This document shows positions 26,031 to 35,043 of a stretch of DNA of 64,000 nt, piece by piece; the first letter of the stretch is position 1, and each line of letters opens with the position of its first letter. A program made the position numbers and the translations under genes. The stretch is taken from assembly GCF_005405385.1 (NCBI RefSeq), contig NZ_BJDY01000007.1, forward strand, positions 124,001 through 188,000, written 5' to 3'. The notes under the pieces are model-generated. The model was not told where the DNA came from and ran no database searches. It saw only the letters and a list, made by a program, of their open reading frames with translations. The DNA is from Lactiplantibacillus mudanjiangensis (lineage in GTDB: Bacteria; Bacillota; Bacilli; Lactobacillales; Lactobacillaceae).

Positions 26031-27758
26031 TCACTGCGGTAATTTAAAACGTAAACTGACCGTCACACCGCCTAATTCATTTTGTTCAATCATGAGCTGT
26101 GCTGCCGGCCCAAAGTAACCTTGTAGCCGTTCAATCACATTTCGTAAGCCAATAGTAGTGTGTTGTTGTTTAGCAACTAATCCAGCTTCACCACGAACCT
26201 TTGCCCGAACGGCGGCCAATGTCGCTTCATCCATTCCTTTACCATTATCCCGAACTTCCAAGTAAACCGTATGATCAGCGATTAACTGAGCTTTTAAGCT
26301 AATGGCATTATCCATGCGTAAATAATCAATACCATGTGCAAAGTAGTTTTCAACTAACGGCTGAAGACTGAACTTGGGCAGCTCCAAACTGGCTAAGCGC
26401 GGATCAATCTGAACCCCATAGGCAATTTGGTCTGGAAACCGCATTTGGTACAAGTAAATATACTTTTCGACAAACTCAACTTCTTTAGCCAACGTCGTTG
26501 TTGGCGATTGGTCCGTATTGTTTCGCAATAGTGCTGCAAAAGCATAAACGACTTCCGCCAATTCTGGCTCATCTTCAGCCACGGCATACATCCGAATATA
26601 CTCCAACGTGTTATACAAAAAGTGTGGTTGAATTTGCGACTGCAGAGCCTTCATATTAGCAGCCTGTTGTTCAATTTGTAGTTGATAGATTTGATAAATA
26701 TAATGATTGATTTCATCCAACATTTGATTAATCCCAGTTGCCAATGTTTTTAGATCACCTGATTGATTAGGAATCTGCAAGCGTTCATCTAGATCGCCCG
26801 TTCCGACTAACGTCATTGACCGAATCATGCCCTGTAATTGCAGTCGATAACTCCGAAAAGTCATCCACAAGCCGCCCAATAGGATGCCATCAATCAAGAG
26901 TGCTTCTCCTAAGAAAATGACGTTACGCCAAAGATGTGTTCGTCGAATAGCTGTCTTATTAACCAATGCAACGATCTTCTCGCCATTTGCTAATTCAGAA
27001 ACACGATAACGATAGGTCTGATCCACTTGTTCGTTTGATTTTTCTTGGCTACCAAAAGTCTGTCGTACTAATTGTGTCGTTGCAGTGGCTTGTTTGACCG
27101 TAATTTTAGGCCCACGAAATTGGTAAACTGGAATACCCGCTGACGACAAAACCACCAGCTGCAAATTATTGGCTTGCGACAATTTCTTTAGCGAGGCCGT
27201 TAACGCACTTGTTTGATAAACCATATATAAAGTACCGTAGTTTTTTAAATTCGCATTATTTACAAAGGTGTAATTAAAACTAAATTGATCCGTTAAATCC
27301 AATGCTTTAGTCGTTTTATAACCACCTGGATGCTGTCGCGTCGCCACAAAATTTTTATCATAATCGCTCATCGAAATCATGATTTTTCGAATGTCATTGT
27401 TCCCAGTAAAAGCTTGTAAGGTCTCCGTTGGCAAATAGTAAAAAACATCACTATACGCATTGTTTTGGCTATAGGTCAGATAATTAGCTGGGCTGAGTTC
27501 AAAATATTTATATAAATTATCAACCTGATTATTGGTCCCCGTTAAATGCTGTCCAATCTCACGAACTTCACGATCATTGGCGGTCACTTGATCGCCAACC
27601 TTGTCTAGTGCGTTCGTTAAACTTCCATTAATTGCCCGATTATTAGCCACAGTCGTACTAGTCGCCATATAGATCGTAAACAAGCCGATCACCACGCTCA
27701 ACAAAATAGCGTAATAAACCATTAACTGTAAAAAATTATACTTTCGTCGCCATTTCAC
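26031..27758 (-). CDS. YesM-type sensor histidine kinase
   Basis: A 575-aa membrane kinase. It has a TM near residues 12-32, an extracellular sensor of about 230 residues, and a second TM near 280-300 (VIFLGEALLIDGILLGGLWMTF). A HAMP-like linker and the His_kinase domain follow (QSQIQPHFLYNTLEYIRM, phospho-acceptor His in QPHFLYN). The ATPase part has LQPLVENYFAHGI and VRDNGKGMD. The start appears to be GTG 27758; an ATG five bases downstream is in another frame. It is 27 bp downstream of the YesL-like gene and pairs with the adjacent response regulator. A ligand linked to mannose-rich glycans is inferred from context only. Confidence 0.9.
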   Translation of the reverse strand: MKWRRKYNFLQLMVYYAILLSVVIGLFTIYMATSTTVANNRAINGSLTNALDKVGDQVTANDREVREIGQHLTGTNNQVDNLYKYFELSPANYLTYSQNNAYSDVFYYLPTETLQAFTGNNDIRKIMISMSDYDKNFVATRQHPGGYKTTKALDLTDQFSFNYTFVNNANLKNYGTLYMVYQTSALTASLKKLSQANNLQLVVLSSAGIPVYQFRGPKITVKQATATTQLVRQTFGSQEKSNEQVDQTYRYRVSELANGEKIVALVNKTAIRRTHLWRNVIFLGEALLIDGILLGGLWMTFRSYRLQLQGMIRSMTLVGTGDLDERLQIPNQSGDLKTLATGINQMLDEINHYIYQIYQLQIEQQAANMKALQSQIQPHFLYNTLEYIRMYAVAEDEPELAEVVYAFAALLRNNTDQSPTTTLAKEVEFVEKYIYLYQMRFPDQIAYGVQIDPRLASLELPKFSLQPLVENYFAHGIDYLRMDNAISLKAQLIADHTVYLEVRDNGKGMDEATLAAVRAKVRGEAGLVAKQQHTTIGLRNVIERLQGYFGPAAQLMIEQNELGGVTVSLRFKLPQ

Positions 27759-27785
27759 CTACGTCCGCCCCTTACCTATCCTAAA

Positions 27786-28391
27786 TTAAGCTAATTGCCC
27801 TTTTAACGTTTGGTACCAAGGCCGACCAATAAACGCCGTCCAGATTAAAATCGCTGGGACGGTGCCGAACAAAATCAATCCAGGAAACTTGTAAGTGAAT
27901 CCCAAAATAATCACGTAACCCAATACCGTCTTTAAGACATTGAAAAAGTTGCTGAAAAATTGAATAAATGCCAACTTCAACAGATTTATCGTGCTGGTTG
28001 AATAGGCCCCAGCTAACACAATCAGCCCATTAAAGACGCAGATTACAAGAATAATCGCAAAAATAATCACAAAGTCTAATATCAAAAAAATCAGGCCGCG
28101 TAGCCGAACGGAATACCAGAGATTGAAACTAAGCAACACTAACAAGCCAACCCAACTATAAAAATACGCATTACCAACTTTAAAATATTGTTTAAATAGC
28201 TGCCAAGCCGCCTTAAAGCTATCTAATTGGTAATGCCACCCATTATAATGATACAGGTCACTAATCATTAACAATGATGGTCCAATCCCTAGAATCAGTA
28301 AACCACAAAAACTAAATAGCCAAAAGAACAAACTCAATTTAATAATCGTATATAAACGAATAAACGCTTTTTGTAAGCCCGTACTCAACAT
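27786..28391 (-). CDS. YesL-like (DUF624) membrane protein
   Basis: A 201-aa hydrophobic protein with about five transmembrane segments. The N-terminal pattern FIRLYTIIKLSLFFWLFSF plus GPSLLMISDLYHY is typical of DUF624/YesL proteins. These are habitually encoded beside YesMN two-component systems and LplB/YtcP-type oligosaccharide ABC transporters, and their function is undefined. A hairpin-containing gap of 145 bp separates it from the upstream solute-binding gene, so its level may differ from that of the transporter. AGAGGAT precedes the ATG. Confidence 0.82.
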   Translation of the reverse strand: MLSTGLQKAFIRLYTIIKLSLFFWLFSFCGLLILGIGPSLLMISDLYHYNGWHYQLDSFKAAWQLFKQYFKVGNAYFYSWVGLLVLLSFNLWYSVRLRGLIFLILDFVIIFAIILVICVFNGLIVLAGAYSTSTINLLKLAFIQFFSNFFNVLKTVLGYVIILGFTYKFPGLILFGTVPAILIWTAFIGRPWYQTLKGQLA

Positions 28392-28464
28392 TATCTTATC
28401 CTCTTTTCAAAACACTGTCTGTTAGTCGCCCTCAAACTGCGCGGGTTCGCTTGGATAACTACCA

Positions 28465-28500
28465 AAGGCGCTCGCATTTTGCATGCCAGCGCCTCAGTCC
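28465..28500 (-). other. Intercistronic hairpin between solute-binding and YesL-like genes
   Basis: GGCGCT and GCAT pair with ATGC and AGCGCC around a short loop, with one C-C mismatch, in the 145-bp gap. There is no T tract on the minus strand, so it looks more like an mRNA stability or processing stem than a terminator. It could keep binding-protein mRNA more abundant than the downstream signalling genes. Confidence 0.4.
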
Positions 28501-28536
28501 GAGCCTGATAGAGATTGCTCAGACCAACGGTTATCT

Positions 28537-30006
28537 TTATTGTTTAGCTAAAAATTCAGTATATTGTTTCTGTAATAATTTTTGAACCTTGTCATAGCCA
28601 GCAGCCTTCAAAGCTTTGTCCATCTTCTTGATGGTTGGCTTTGGATCGGAAGTCCCAGTATTCAAACCGTCAATGTATTGATTCATGACATTTTGGATAT
28701 TGGTAATTTCAGTTTTTACACTGCTCGTATCTGGTGTGAAACCAAGTAATGGTGATGACTTCGCACTCGCAATACTACTATTCCGTTCTTTAATCATCTT
28801 CGACGTAATATCGGTGGTTGTGTAAAGGTTCTTGTTGTTCCCGGTCATCCAAGCAGCCATTTGATTATCTGAACTATATTTGCTAGTCAATTTAATCTTG
28901 TCGGTACCCGCTTGCTTGTAATCAACACCTTTTTCACCCCAAACTAATCCGTTGAGTAATTTCTTATCAGAGTTAATTAAGCCTAGCACTTTAACGGCTA
29001 ATTTTTTATGTTGTGACCCGTTACCAACAACCCAGTTAAAGACTTGTGATTGTGACACACTCTTCAATGGCATGGTGATCTTCTTTGATACGATTGCATC
29101 CTTTTGACCAGCCGTATTATTTAATTGGAAGTCGCCATAATCAAATGGGCCTTGGGTTTCTTGACGTGCAAACCAAGTTAAACTGTTGATTGGATAATCG
29201 GTGTTACTCGTTGCCGCATCTTGTGAGATATACCCAGCTTCATAGGCTTGATGCATTGCCGTTAAGTTCGCGATCATTCGTGGGTTATCATATTGATTAA
29301 CAATCTTCTTGGTATTACCACCATCACTGACATCAACCCCAAATGGTAAGGTATTGCCTAATGGATAATCAAAGTTCGATTCAACTTTGAACCCTTTACC
29401 GGCCGCTAACGCTACGGTCTTGGCATCTTTAGCATGGAATTGTTTCAAGGCTTTATTCAGTGACGCATAAGAGTTCACCTTACTAATATCGATATTGTAT
29501 TTTTTAACTAACCGGTTGTTAAAGGCAATGACTTGCGTTGAATAGACATTCCCATTAACCGGAAACGCATACAATTTGCCGTTGATTTTATTACCTTTAA
29601 TGTAAGCTGAATCTAATTGCTTGTAGGCCGTTGGTGCGTACTTAGGCAATAGCTTGGTTAAATCAGCATAGGCCCCTTTTTGTGCATTAACGGTATAATT
29701 ATCGGCTTTTGCAATATCGTAATGTTCACCAGATGACACAATAACCGCCATCTTTTGTGAATAGTCACCCCAGCCAATATAGTTGATCTTTAACTTAGCA
29801 TTGGCTTTTTTTACCAATATTTTGTTAGCTCGTTTGATTAATTGATCATAATGTTTAGGCTTGTCCCCGATTTGATACATCGTTAAGGTTGTCGTGCCGT
29901 TTGAGCTTGTATCACTGCTTGATTTTTTGCTTCCACAAGCGGATAACGTTAATGCTAAGCCAGCTGCTAACCCCGTAACAGCGACTACTCTTTGCCATTT
30001 TGCCAT
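28537..30006 (-). CDS. ABC transporter solute-binding lipoprotein (LplA/YtcQ-like)
   Basis: A 489-aa extracellular binding protein. Its lipoprotein signal ends LALTLSAC with lipidated Cys24, followed by a Ser/Thr linker. The family-1 solute-binding fold follows (TLTMYQIGDKPKHYDQLIKRAN, YAFPVNGNVYSTQVIAFNNRLVKKYN). The large size and the downstream permease pair match the LplA/YtcQ group that captures oligosaccharides, often complex glycans. I start at ATG 30006, since the upstream ATG at 30036 would put ten charged residues before the signal peptide. It should supply N-glycan or manno-oligosaccharide substrate to the mannosidases. Confidence 0.9.
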   Translation of the reverse strand: MAKWQRVVAVTGLAAGLALTLSACGSKKSSSDTSSNGTTTLTMYQIGDKPKHYDQLIKRANKILVKKANAKLKINYIGWGDYSQKMAVIVSSGEHYDIAKADNYTVNAQKGAYADLTKLLPKYAPTAYKQLDSAYIKGNKINGKLYAFPVNGNVYSTQVIAFNNRLVKKYNIDISKVNSYASLNKALKQFHAKDAKTVALAAGKGFKVESNFDYPLGNTLPFGVDVSDGGNTKKIVNQYDNPRMIANLTAMHQAYEAGYISQDAATSNTDYPINSLTWFARQETQGPFDYGDFQLNNTAGQKDAIVSKKITMPLKSVSQSQVFNWVVGNGSQHKKLAVKVLGLINSDKKLLNGLVWGEKGVDYKQAGTDKIKLTSKYSSDNQMAAWMTGNNKNLYTTTDITSKMIKERNSSIASAKSSPLLGFTPDTSSVKTEITNIQNVMNQYIDGLNTGTSDPKPTIKKMDKALKAAGYDKVQKLLQKQYTEFLAKQ

Positions 30007-30049
30007 AATAATTTCGCACCTTTCCTTTTTTGACACCTAAAATTTTTGA

Positions 30050-30970
30050 CTATTCTTTGACCCCACCAATAGTTAAACCACGGACAAAATACTTCTGGAA
30101 GAATGGATAGCTCAAAGCAATTGGCGCAACCGAAATTACAACCATCGCCATTTGAGTAGCTTCCTTTGGAATGTTGGCCAGGCCACTCGCATATTGCGCG
30201 CCTTGAGTGGCATTTTGCGATAACATTTCAATGTTGGATTGAATCTGCATTAATAAATATTGCAATGGAACTAAATGGGTATTTTGAATGTAAAGTAACG
30301 CGTTGAACCAGTCATTCCAATAGCCCAGTGCCGCAAACAAACTAATCGTCGCAATCCCGGGTACCGCTAGTGGCAAGACAATTTGGATAAAGATCCGCAT
30401 TTCACTAGCCCCATCAATCCGGGCCGCTTCAATAATTGACTCATTAACTTGTCGTTTGAAGAACGTTCGCATGACGATGATATTGAATGGACTCACTGCC
30501 ATTGGCAAGATCAATGCCCAGATCGTATCTTTCAATTGCAACAGATTGGTCATGACAATATAGTTTGCAACCATCCCTGGTGTGAATAACATCGTGATCA
30601 GACAGAAAATCGTGAAGAAACGCCGATATTTGAAGCTTGAACGTGAAATCGAATACGCATACGTCGAGGTGAAGGTCGCGTTAATTGCCGTCCCTAACAC
30701 CGTGACAAGCACCGTCACGCCCAATGCGTTCATCAATTGACCACTCATTTTACTTAAGTACTCATACCCAGCCGTGCTCCATTGTGACGGCCAGAATTGA
30801 TAGCCATTCGTGACCAAGGAGTGTTCACTAGATAGTGAGATGACAATAATAAAGATCAATGGTAATAAACAAGAGATGGCGAACAGCGCCACTAAAATAT
30901 TAAAGAAGACATTCGCCCCTCGACCAAAAGATCGGATTTCAACGGTCGAAATTTCCTTTTTATGCCACAT
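30050..30970 (-). CDS. ABC transporter permease, YtcP/LplC type
   Basis: A 306-aa membrane protein with six helices. The EAA loop is EAARIDGASEMRIFIQIVLPLAVPG. The N-terminus FNILVALFAISCLLPLIFIIVISLSSE and the C-terminus KYFVRGLTIGGVKE are standard for the second permease of LplBC / YtcP carbohydrate importers. It heterodimerises with the product of the preceding gene, 13 bp upstream. It carries AAGGAGGGG before its ATG. Confidence 0.9.
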   Translation of the reverse strand: MWHKKEISTVEIRSFGRGANVFFNILVALFAISCLLPLIFIIVISLSSEHSLVTNGYQFWPSQWSTAGYEYLSKMSGQLMNALGVTVLVTVLGTAINATFTSTYAYSISRSSFKYRRFFTIFCLITMLFTPGMVANYIVMTNLLQLKDTIWALILPMAVSPFNIIVMRTFFKRQVNESIIEAARIDGASEMRIFIQIVLPLAVPGIATISLFAALGYWNDWFNALLYIQNTHLVPLQYLLMQIQSNIEMLSQNATQGAQYASGLANIPKEATQMAMVVISVAPIALSYPFFQKYFVRGLTIGGVKE

Positions 30971-30983
30971 GTTACACCCCTCC

Positions 30984-31991
30984 TTAGAATAGTGCTGAAT
31001 CTGAATCGATTCGGCGAACGATAAAGTTACTAATCATCAATAAGACGAATCCGACTAACGATTGATACAAGGCCGCCGCACTTGACATCCCAATATCACC
31101 AGTAGACGTTAACCCGTTATAAATATACGTATCCAATACCGATGTCACATTATATAAACTACCAGAATTTTGTGGGACTTGATAGAACAGTCCAAAGTCG
31201 GCCCGGAAGATATTCCCAATGGCTAGAATCGTCATTAAGGTCATCAATGGGACTAACGCTGGAATCGTAACATTCTTAATCTGTTGCCACTTGTTTGCAC
31301 CATCAATTTCAGCAGCTTCAAACAAGGTCGGATCAATCCCCATGGCACTGGCAAAGTAAAGAATACTGTTGTATCCAATCCCTTTCCATGTCCCAACTAG
31401 GAGTAAAATAAATGGCCAGTATTTAGGCGCGTTATACCAACTGATTGCCTTACCACCGTTACCCGTCAATAAGGAATTCAACAACCCTTGACTAGGACTT
31501 AAGAAGGCGTAAACGAAGTAACTAATAATAACCCATGATAAGAAGTAAGGCAGTAACATTGACGTCTGATAAACCTTCGTCAATCGCTTATTTCGTAACT
31601 GGCTCATCACAATAGCAAAGAACACTGAAATGATTAAATTCAACGAAATAAAGCCTAAATTGTAGAGCACCGTATTTCGTGTAATCAGCCAAGCCGCATT
31701 CGAACTGAATAAGAATTTAAAGTTATTGAATCCCACCCAGGGACTGCTTTGTAGACTGGCAATAAAGCCATTCGGATTAAATTGAAAATCTTTGAAGGCC
31801 ACCACATTAGCAAAAACTGGAATGTAGAAGAAGAATAGCATCCAGATGACCCCAGGAATAACGAATAGAACTAACGGGGTGTTATCTCGGACACTGTACC
31901 AAAAGTTTTCACGTCGTTCTTGTTTTCGCCGTGCTTTATCTTCCGGTGTTTCCGGTCGCATTGCGGGCATTTCTGGTTGTACATTTTGCAT
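30984..31991 (-). CDS. ABC transporter permease, LplB type
   Basis: A 335-aa permease. A long cytoplasmic N-terminal tail (ARRKQERRENFWYSV) precedes six helices and the EAA motif EAAEIDGANKWQQIKNVTIPAL. It ends with VGFVLLMISNFIVRRIDSDSALF, typical of LplB. It is the first gene after a 92-bp gap containing a cre-like sequence, so it may have its own promoter in addition to read-through from the ATPase and kinase genes upstream. GGAAAGGAG precedes the ATG. Confidence 0.9.
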   Translation of the reverse strand: MQNVQPEMPAMRPETPEDKARRKQERRENFWYSVRDNTPLVLFVIPGVIWMLFFFYIPVFANVVAFKDFQFNPNGFIASLQSSPWVGFNNFKFLFSSNAAWLITRNTVLYNLGFISLNLIISVFFAIVMSQLRNKRLTKVYQTSMLLPYFLSWVIISYFVYAFLSPSQGLLNSLLTGNGGKAISWYNAPKYWPFILLLVGTWKGIGYNSILYFASAMGIDPTLFEAAEIDGANKWQQIKNVTIPALVPLMTLMTILAIGNIFRADFGLFYQVPQNSGSLYNVTSVLDTYIYNGLTSTGDIGMSSAAALYQSLVGFVLLMISNFIVRRIDSDSALF

Positions 31992-32025
31992 GATTCCCGC
32001 TCCTTTCCTAACTTAACAATTAAAA

Positions 32026-32039
32026 TTGTAGCGCTTACA
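32026..32039. promoter_or_regulatory. Possible cre-like site upstream of the permease genes
   Basis: TTGTAGCGCTTACA lies in the gap between ROK and LplB-type genes. Read on the minus strand (TGTAAGCGCTACAA) it matches the CcpA consensus TGWAANCGNTNWCA except at positions 12 and 13. It is a weak call. Confidence 0.35.
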
Positions 32040-32083
32040 TATTGAGTAACCTAGACACAAATTTAAGGTCTTAGCGTAAATAA

Positions 32084-32965
32084 TTAAGATCCGACCGTCT
32101 GACCAGTCGCAATGAGTTCATTGGCCAATAGTAAGCATCCCGTTAACCCAGCATCATCATTTAATTTAATGCGTTGAATATAATTCATCACATCCGGCGT
32201 TTCCGTGTAATGGCCTAATAAGTTGGTAAAGGCCTCGCGAATCAATGGGAAGAGTTGTTCTTGATGCATCACCCCACCACCGATCACGATTCGATCAGGT
32301 GAATAACTCAAGGTGTAATTCACGCAAGCTTGCGCAATATAAGTTGCCTCTAACTGCCACACTTCTGGTCGATTAGCTAGTTCGGCAGCCGGGGCGTTAA
32401 AACGTTGTTCCAGCGCTGGTCCTGAAGCTAAGCCTTCTAAACAATCCGCATGATAGGGACAAACCCCAGCAAAGTGATCCGTTGGTAAATGTTTAATCAA
32501 GATATGCCCGGCTTCCAAGTGATTGAAGCCGCGGAGAAACTTCCCTTGATAAATAACGCCAGCGCCAATCCCGGTCCCAACCGTAAAGTAAACCAAGTTA
32601 TCAATATCCTTGCCAGCACCCAGTTGATACTCACCGTAAGCCGCGACATTCACATCGGTGGTCCAGTAAACTGGAATATTCAAATGTGTCCGAATATAAC
32701 CTAAAAAATTAAAGTTTTCCCAACCAGCCTTGGGTGTATTGGTAATATAACCAAAGTCACGATGCTTGGCGTTAACCCCAATCGGGCCAAACGACCCAAT
32801 CCCGATGGCCGCGACTGGATGTTGTTTGAAAAACGCCGTCACACCGGCTAACGTTTCCGTTGGCGTCGTGGTTGGAATCCGAATTTGTTCAATAATTTGA
32901 CCCGTTTCATCGCCAATTCCACAAACAAATTTAGTACCGCCAGCTTCAATTGCGCCTAATTGCAT
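32084..32965 (-). CDS. ROK-family kinase, fructokinase / mannokinase type
   Basis: A 293-aa ROK kinase. The ATP-binding N-terminus is LGAIEAGGTKFVCGIG. Motifs are IGIGSFGPIGVN, TVGTGIGAGVIYQG and the zinc-binding segment HILIKHLPTDHFAGVCPYHADCLEGLASGPA. This form (His plus three Cys) is the ScrK/GmuE fructokinase-mannokinase subgroup, distinct from the other ROK protein of the locus at 15814. It probably phosphorylates mannose (or fructose) released inside the cell, giving mannose-6-phosphate. It lies 11 bp after the ABC ATPase gene, in the same operon. Confidence 0.88.
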   Translation of the reverse strand: MQLGAIEAGGTKFVCGIGDETGQIIEQIRIPTTTPTETLAGVTAFFKQHPVAAIGIGSFGPIGVNAKHRDFGYITNTPKAGWENFNFLGYIRTHLNIPVYWTTDVNVAAYGEYQLGAGKDIDNLVYFTVGTGIGAGVIYQGKFLRGFNHLEAGHILIKHLPTDHFAGVCPYHADCLEGLASGPALEQRFNAPAAELANRPEVWQLEATYIAQACVNYTLSYSPDRIVIGGGVMHQEQLFPLIREAFTNLLGHYTETPDVMNYIQRIKLNDDAGLTGCLLLANELIATGQTVGS

Positions 32966-32976
32966 GTTGTCATCCC

Positions 32977-34080
32977 CTATTCAATCGTCAATTCTGTTTC
33001 GGCATCGAAGAAATGGGCCTTACTCATTTCAAACGCCATTTTCACTTGCGAACCTGGTTCGTGATAATCTCGCGCATCGACTTGGGCCACAAATTCATTA
33101 TCCCCAATCTTGGAATATAGCATCGATTCGGCACCCAACAGCTCTGAAACTTGAACCTTGGCGTCAACGACTGCATCCGGCATGGCTTGTAAAGCGACTT
33201 GTTCAGTATGGATATCTTCTGGTCGAATCCCGACCGTTATCTTTTTACCGTCGTAGCCTTTATCGATTAACCCTTTGAGCTTGCCACCTGGTACCGCCAC
33301 TGATAAGCCGGCATCGTTGACCACCCGACCATCTTCTAAACGGGCATCAAAGAAGTTCATTCCTGGTGAACCAATAAAGCCAGCCACAAATTGATTAATT
33401 GGTTCGTTATACAGCTCACTTGGTGTCCCGATTTGTTGGACAACCCCGGTCTTCATGATGACAATCCGATCCGCCATCGTCATCGCTTCAACTTGATCAT
33501 GCGTCACATAAATCATGTTAGTTTTTAACCGCTGATGGAGTTGGGCGATTTGCGTCCGCATTTGAACCCGCAACTTGGCATCCAAGTTTGACAAGGGTTC
33601 GTCTAATAGGAATAATTTTGCATCCCGAACAATTGCTCGACCTAATGCCACCCGTTGACGTTGACCACCAGACAACGCGGCCGGTTTCCGGTCTAAGAAC
33701 TCTTCTAGACCTAAGATTTCGGCCGCATTCTTAACACGCTTATCGATTTCATCCTTGTTCTCATGTTTGATCTTCAAGCCAAACGCCATGTTATTGTAAA
33801 CATTCATATTTGGATACAAGGCGTAATTTTGGAAAACCATCGCGATATCGCGATCCTTAGGCGCCATCCGATTCACCACTTTATCGCCAACGCGGACATC
33901 TCCTTTAGTGATCGATTCCAAACCAGCGATCATGCGCAATACCGTTGACTTCCCACAACCTGAAGGGCCGACAAAGACGATGAATTCATCATCTTTCATG
34001 TGTAAATTAAAATCGGTTACCGAATACTCGGGATTCCCATCGTATTTCTTATAAATATGTTCTAGTGCGATTTCAGCCAT
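32977..34080 (-). CDS. msmK: ABC sugar-import ATPase, MsmK/UgpC type
   Basis: A 367-aa ATPase. Walker A is GPSGCGKST, the Q-loop is MVFQNYALYPNM, the signature is LSGGQRQRVALGRA, Walker B is LFLLDEPLSNLDA, and the H-loop is YVTHDQ. A C-terminal TOBE regulatory domain follows (VGIRPEDIHTEQ, LLGAESMLYSKI). MsmK/UgpC-type subunits energise several sugar importers; here it heads the operon with the LplB/YtcP permeases, which lack their own ATPase. ATG 34080 has GGAAGGAG upstream; the ATG at 34098 does not. Its promoter region carries a cre box and the TGATATATCA operator. Confidence 0.9.
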   Translation of the reverse strand: MAEIALEHIYKKYDGNPEYSVTDFNLHMKDDEFIVFVGPSGCGKSTVLRMIAGLESITKGDVRVGDKVVNRMAPKDRDIAMVFQNYALYPNMNVYNNMAFGLKIKHENKDEIDKRVKNAAEILGLEEFLDRKPAALSGGQRQRVALGRAIVRDAKLFLLDEPLSNLDAKLRVQMRTQIAQLHQRLKTNMIYVTHDQVEAMTMADRIVIMKTGVVQQIGTPSELYNEPINQFVAGFIGSPGMNFFDARLEDGRVVNDAGLSVAVPGGKLKGLIDKGYDGKKITVGIRPEDIHTEQVALQAMPDAVVDAKVQVSELLGAESMLYSKIGDNEFVAQVDARDYHEPGSQVKMAFEMSKAHFFDAETELTIE

Positions 34081-34128
34081 CTTACTGACTCCTTCCACGA
34101 TTAACGATTATGATTGCTTATGCTTATA

Positions 34129-34145
34129 AATTTGATATATCATTT
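34129..34145. promoter_or_regulatory. Palindromic operator 2 (identical to the mannosidase operator)
   Basis: AATTTGATATATCATTT, with perfect palindrome TGATATATCA at 34133-34142. It is the same 17 nt as at 20710-20726, 13 kb away in front of the mannosidase operon, which links the transporter operon to the GntR/LacI-type regulator. Confidence 0.65.
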
Positions 34146-34163
34146 AACACGTTCATTGTAACT

Positions 34164-34177
34164 GGTAACCGTTTTCA
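34164..34177. promoter_or_regulatory. cre box (CcpA site) upstream of the ABC operon
   Basis: GGTAACCGTTTTCA; read on the minus strand, TGAAAACGGTTACC matches TGWAANCGNTNWCA at 13 of 14 positions. It lies about 85-100 bp upstream of the ATPase start. Carbon catabolite repression of the transporter operon is therefore likely. Confidence 0.6.
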
Positions 34178-34339
34178 TAGTCTAGTTTTCGCTAACTAAG
34201 TTAATTATCTTCAACCTTTTGTCTTAAACAGCCCGAATCCCTTCTCTCCCAACCGATGACCACCTGAATTTCTTTATTAAAAATGAACATCAATTTTTTT
34301 ACCTTTAGTTATTTGCTTTAATTTGTACGCAAATTAGAC

Positions 34340-34373
34340 AAAAAAAGGACGCCATTCAACTGAATGACGTCTC
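34340..34373 (-). terminator. Intrinsic terminator after the DUF2798 gene
   Basis: The stem pairs GACGTCATTCA with the complementary CATTCA-GCGTCC side through a 3-nt loop. On the minus strand it is followed by T7. Confidence 0.75.
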
Positions 34374-34403
34374 TGAAAGATCATAATCTTTATTAAGTTT
34401 AAA

Positions 34404-34910
34404 TTAGTCCTCATCTTCCGTAATCGCAGTTTCTTCACGATTAGCGGTTGCTTGTTGCATCTTGCCTAAAACGGCACGAGCAATTGGGCCGACGATGAGT
34501 AGTTGTAACGGTAGGGCGACAATTAAATTAAAGATCCAAGTATGACCATAAGTTGCCAATACATGGGCGCCGCTCAATTCACCTTCCACTGCAATCCCAA
34601 AGAGGGACATGCAGGTTACCATGCCTAAGACCATTAAAACTGAGATAGTAATCCCAATTAAAACGACCCGCTTGCGCATGTAATCATTAATGATATATTT
34701 AAAAGCTAAACCTTTCGCGATTGGTCCAACGACCAACATGTCTAAAATAATTGCCACCAACAATCCTAGTGGATACCCACTTAAGATTGCAAGGATCAAA
34801 CCGTTGCTAAATCCTTGCGCCATCGTGACATTGTAGGCCGTCATAACGAACACCATCAACCCTGCCATGATCGCAGTAAACACAACTTCTTCTTTCCAAT
34901 TACGTGGCAT
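34404..34910 (-). CDS. DUF2798-type membrane protein (two repeats)
   Basis: A 168-aa protein with four hydrophobic helices arranged as two similar halves. Each half has a helix pair ending in a VGPIA motif (LDMLVVGPIAKGLAFKYI and LQLLIVGPIARAVLGKM). This is the duplicated DUF2798 layout. The C-terminus is acidic and cytoplasmic. Function is unknown. AGGAG precedes ATG 34910. It is monocistronic, with its own terminator and with repeat copy R4 upstream. Confidence 0.75.
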   Translation of the reverse strand: MPRNWKEEVVFTAIMAGLMVFVMTAYNVTMAQGFSNGLILAILSGYPLGLLVAIILDMLVVGPIAKGLAFKYIINDYMRKRVVLIGITISVLMVLGMVTCMSLFGIAVEGELSGAHVLATYGHTWIFNLIVALPLQLLIVGPIARAVLGKMQQATANREETAITEDED

Positions 34911-35043
34911 TTCTATTCAACACTCCTATCGTTTGGTTACAGTTGCTTACTATAGCACAACCACTTGGGGTGTCATAAGTAACAATTGTGTAACAAATTA
35001 TAGAGCGTTTTCATAATTCCTTGCATTTCATCAAAATCTATGA

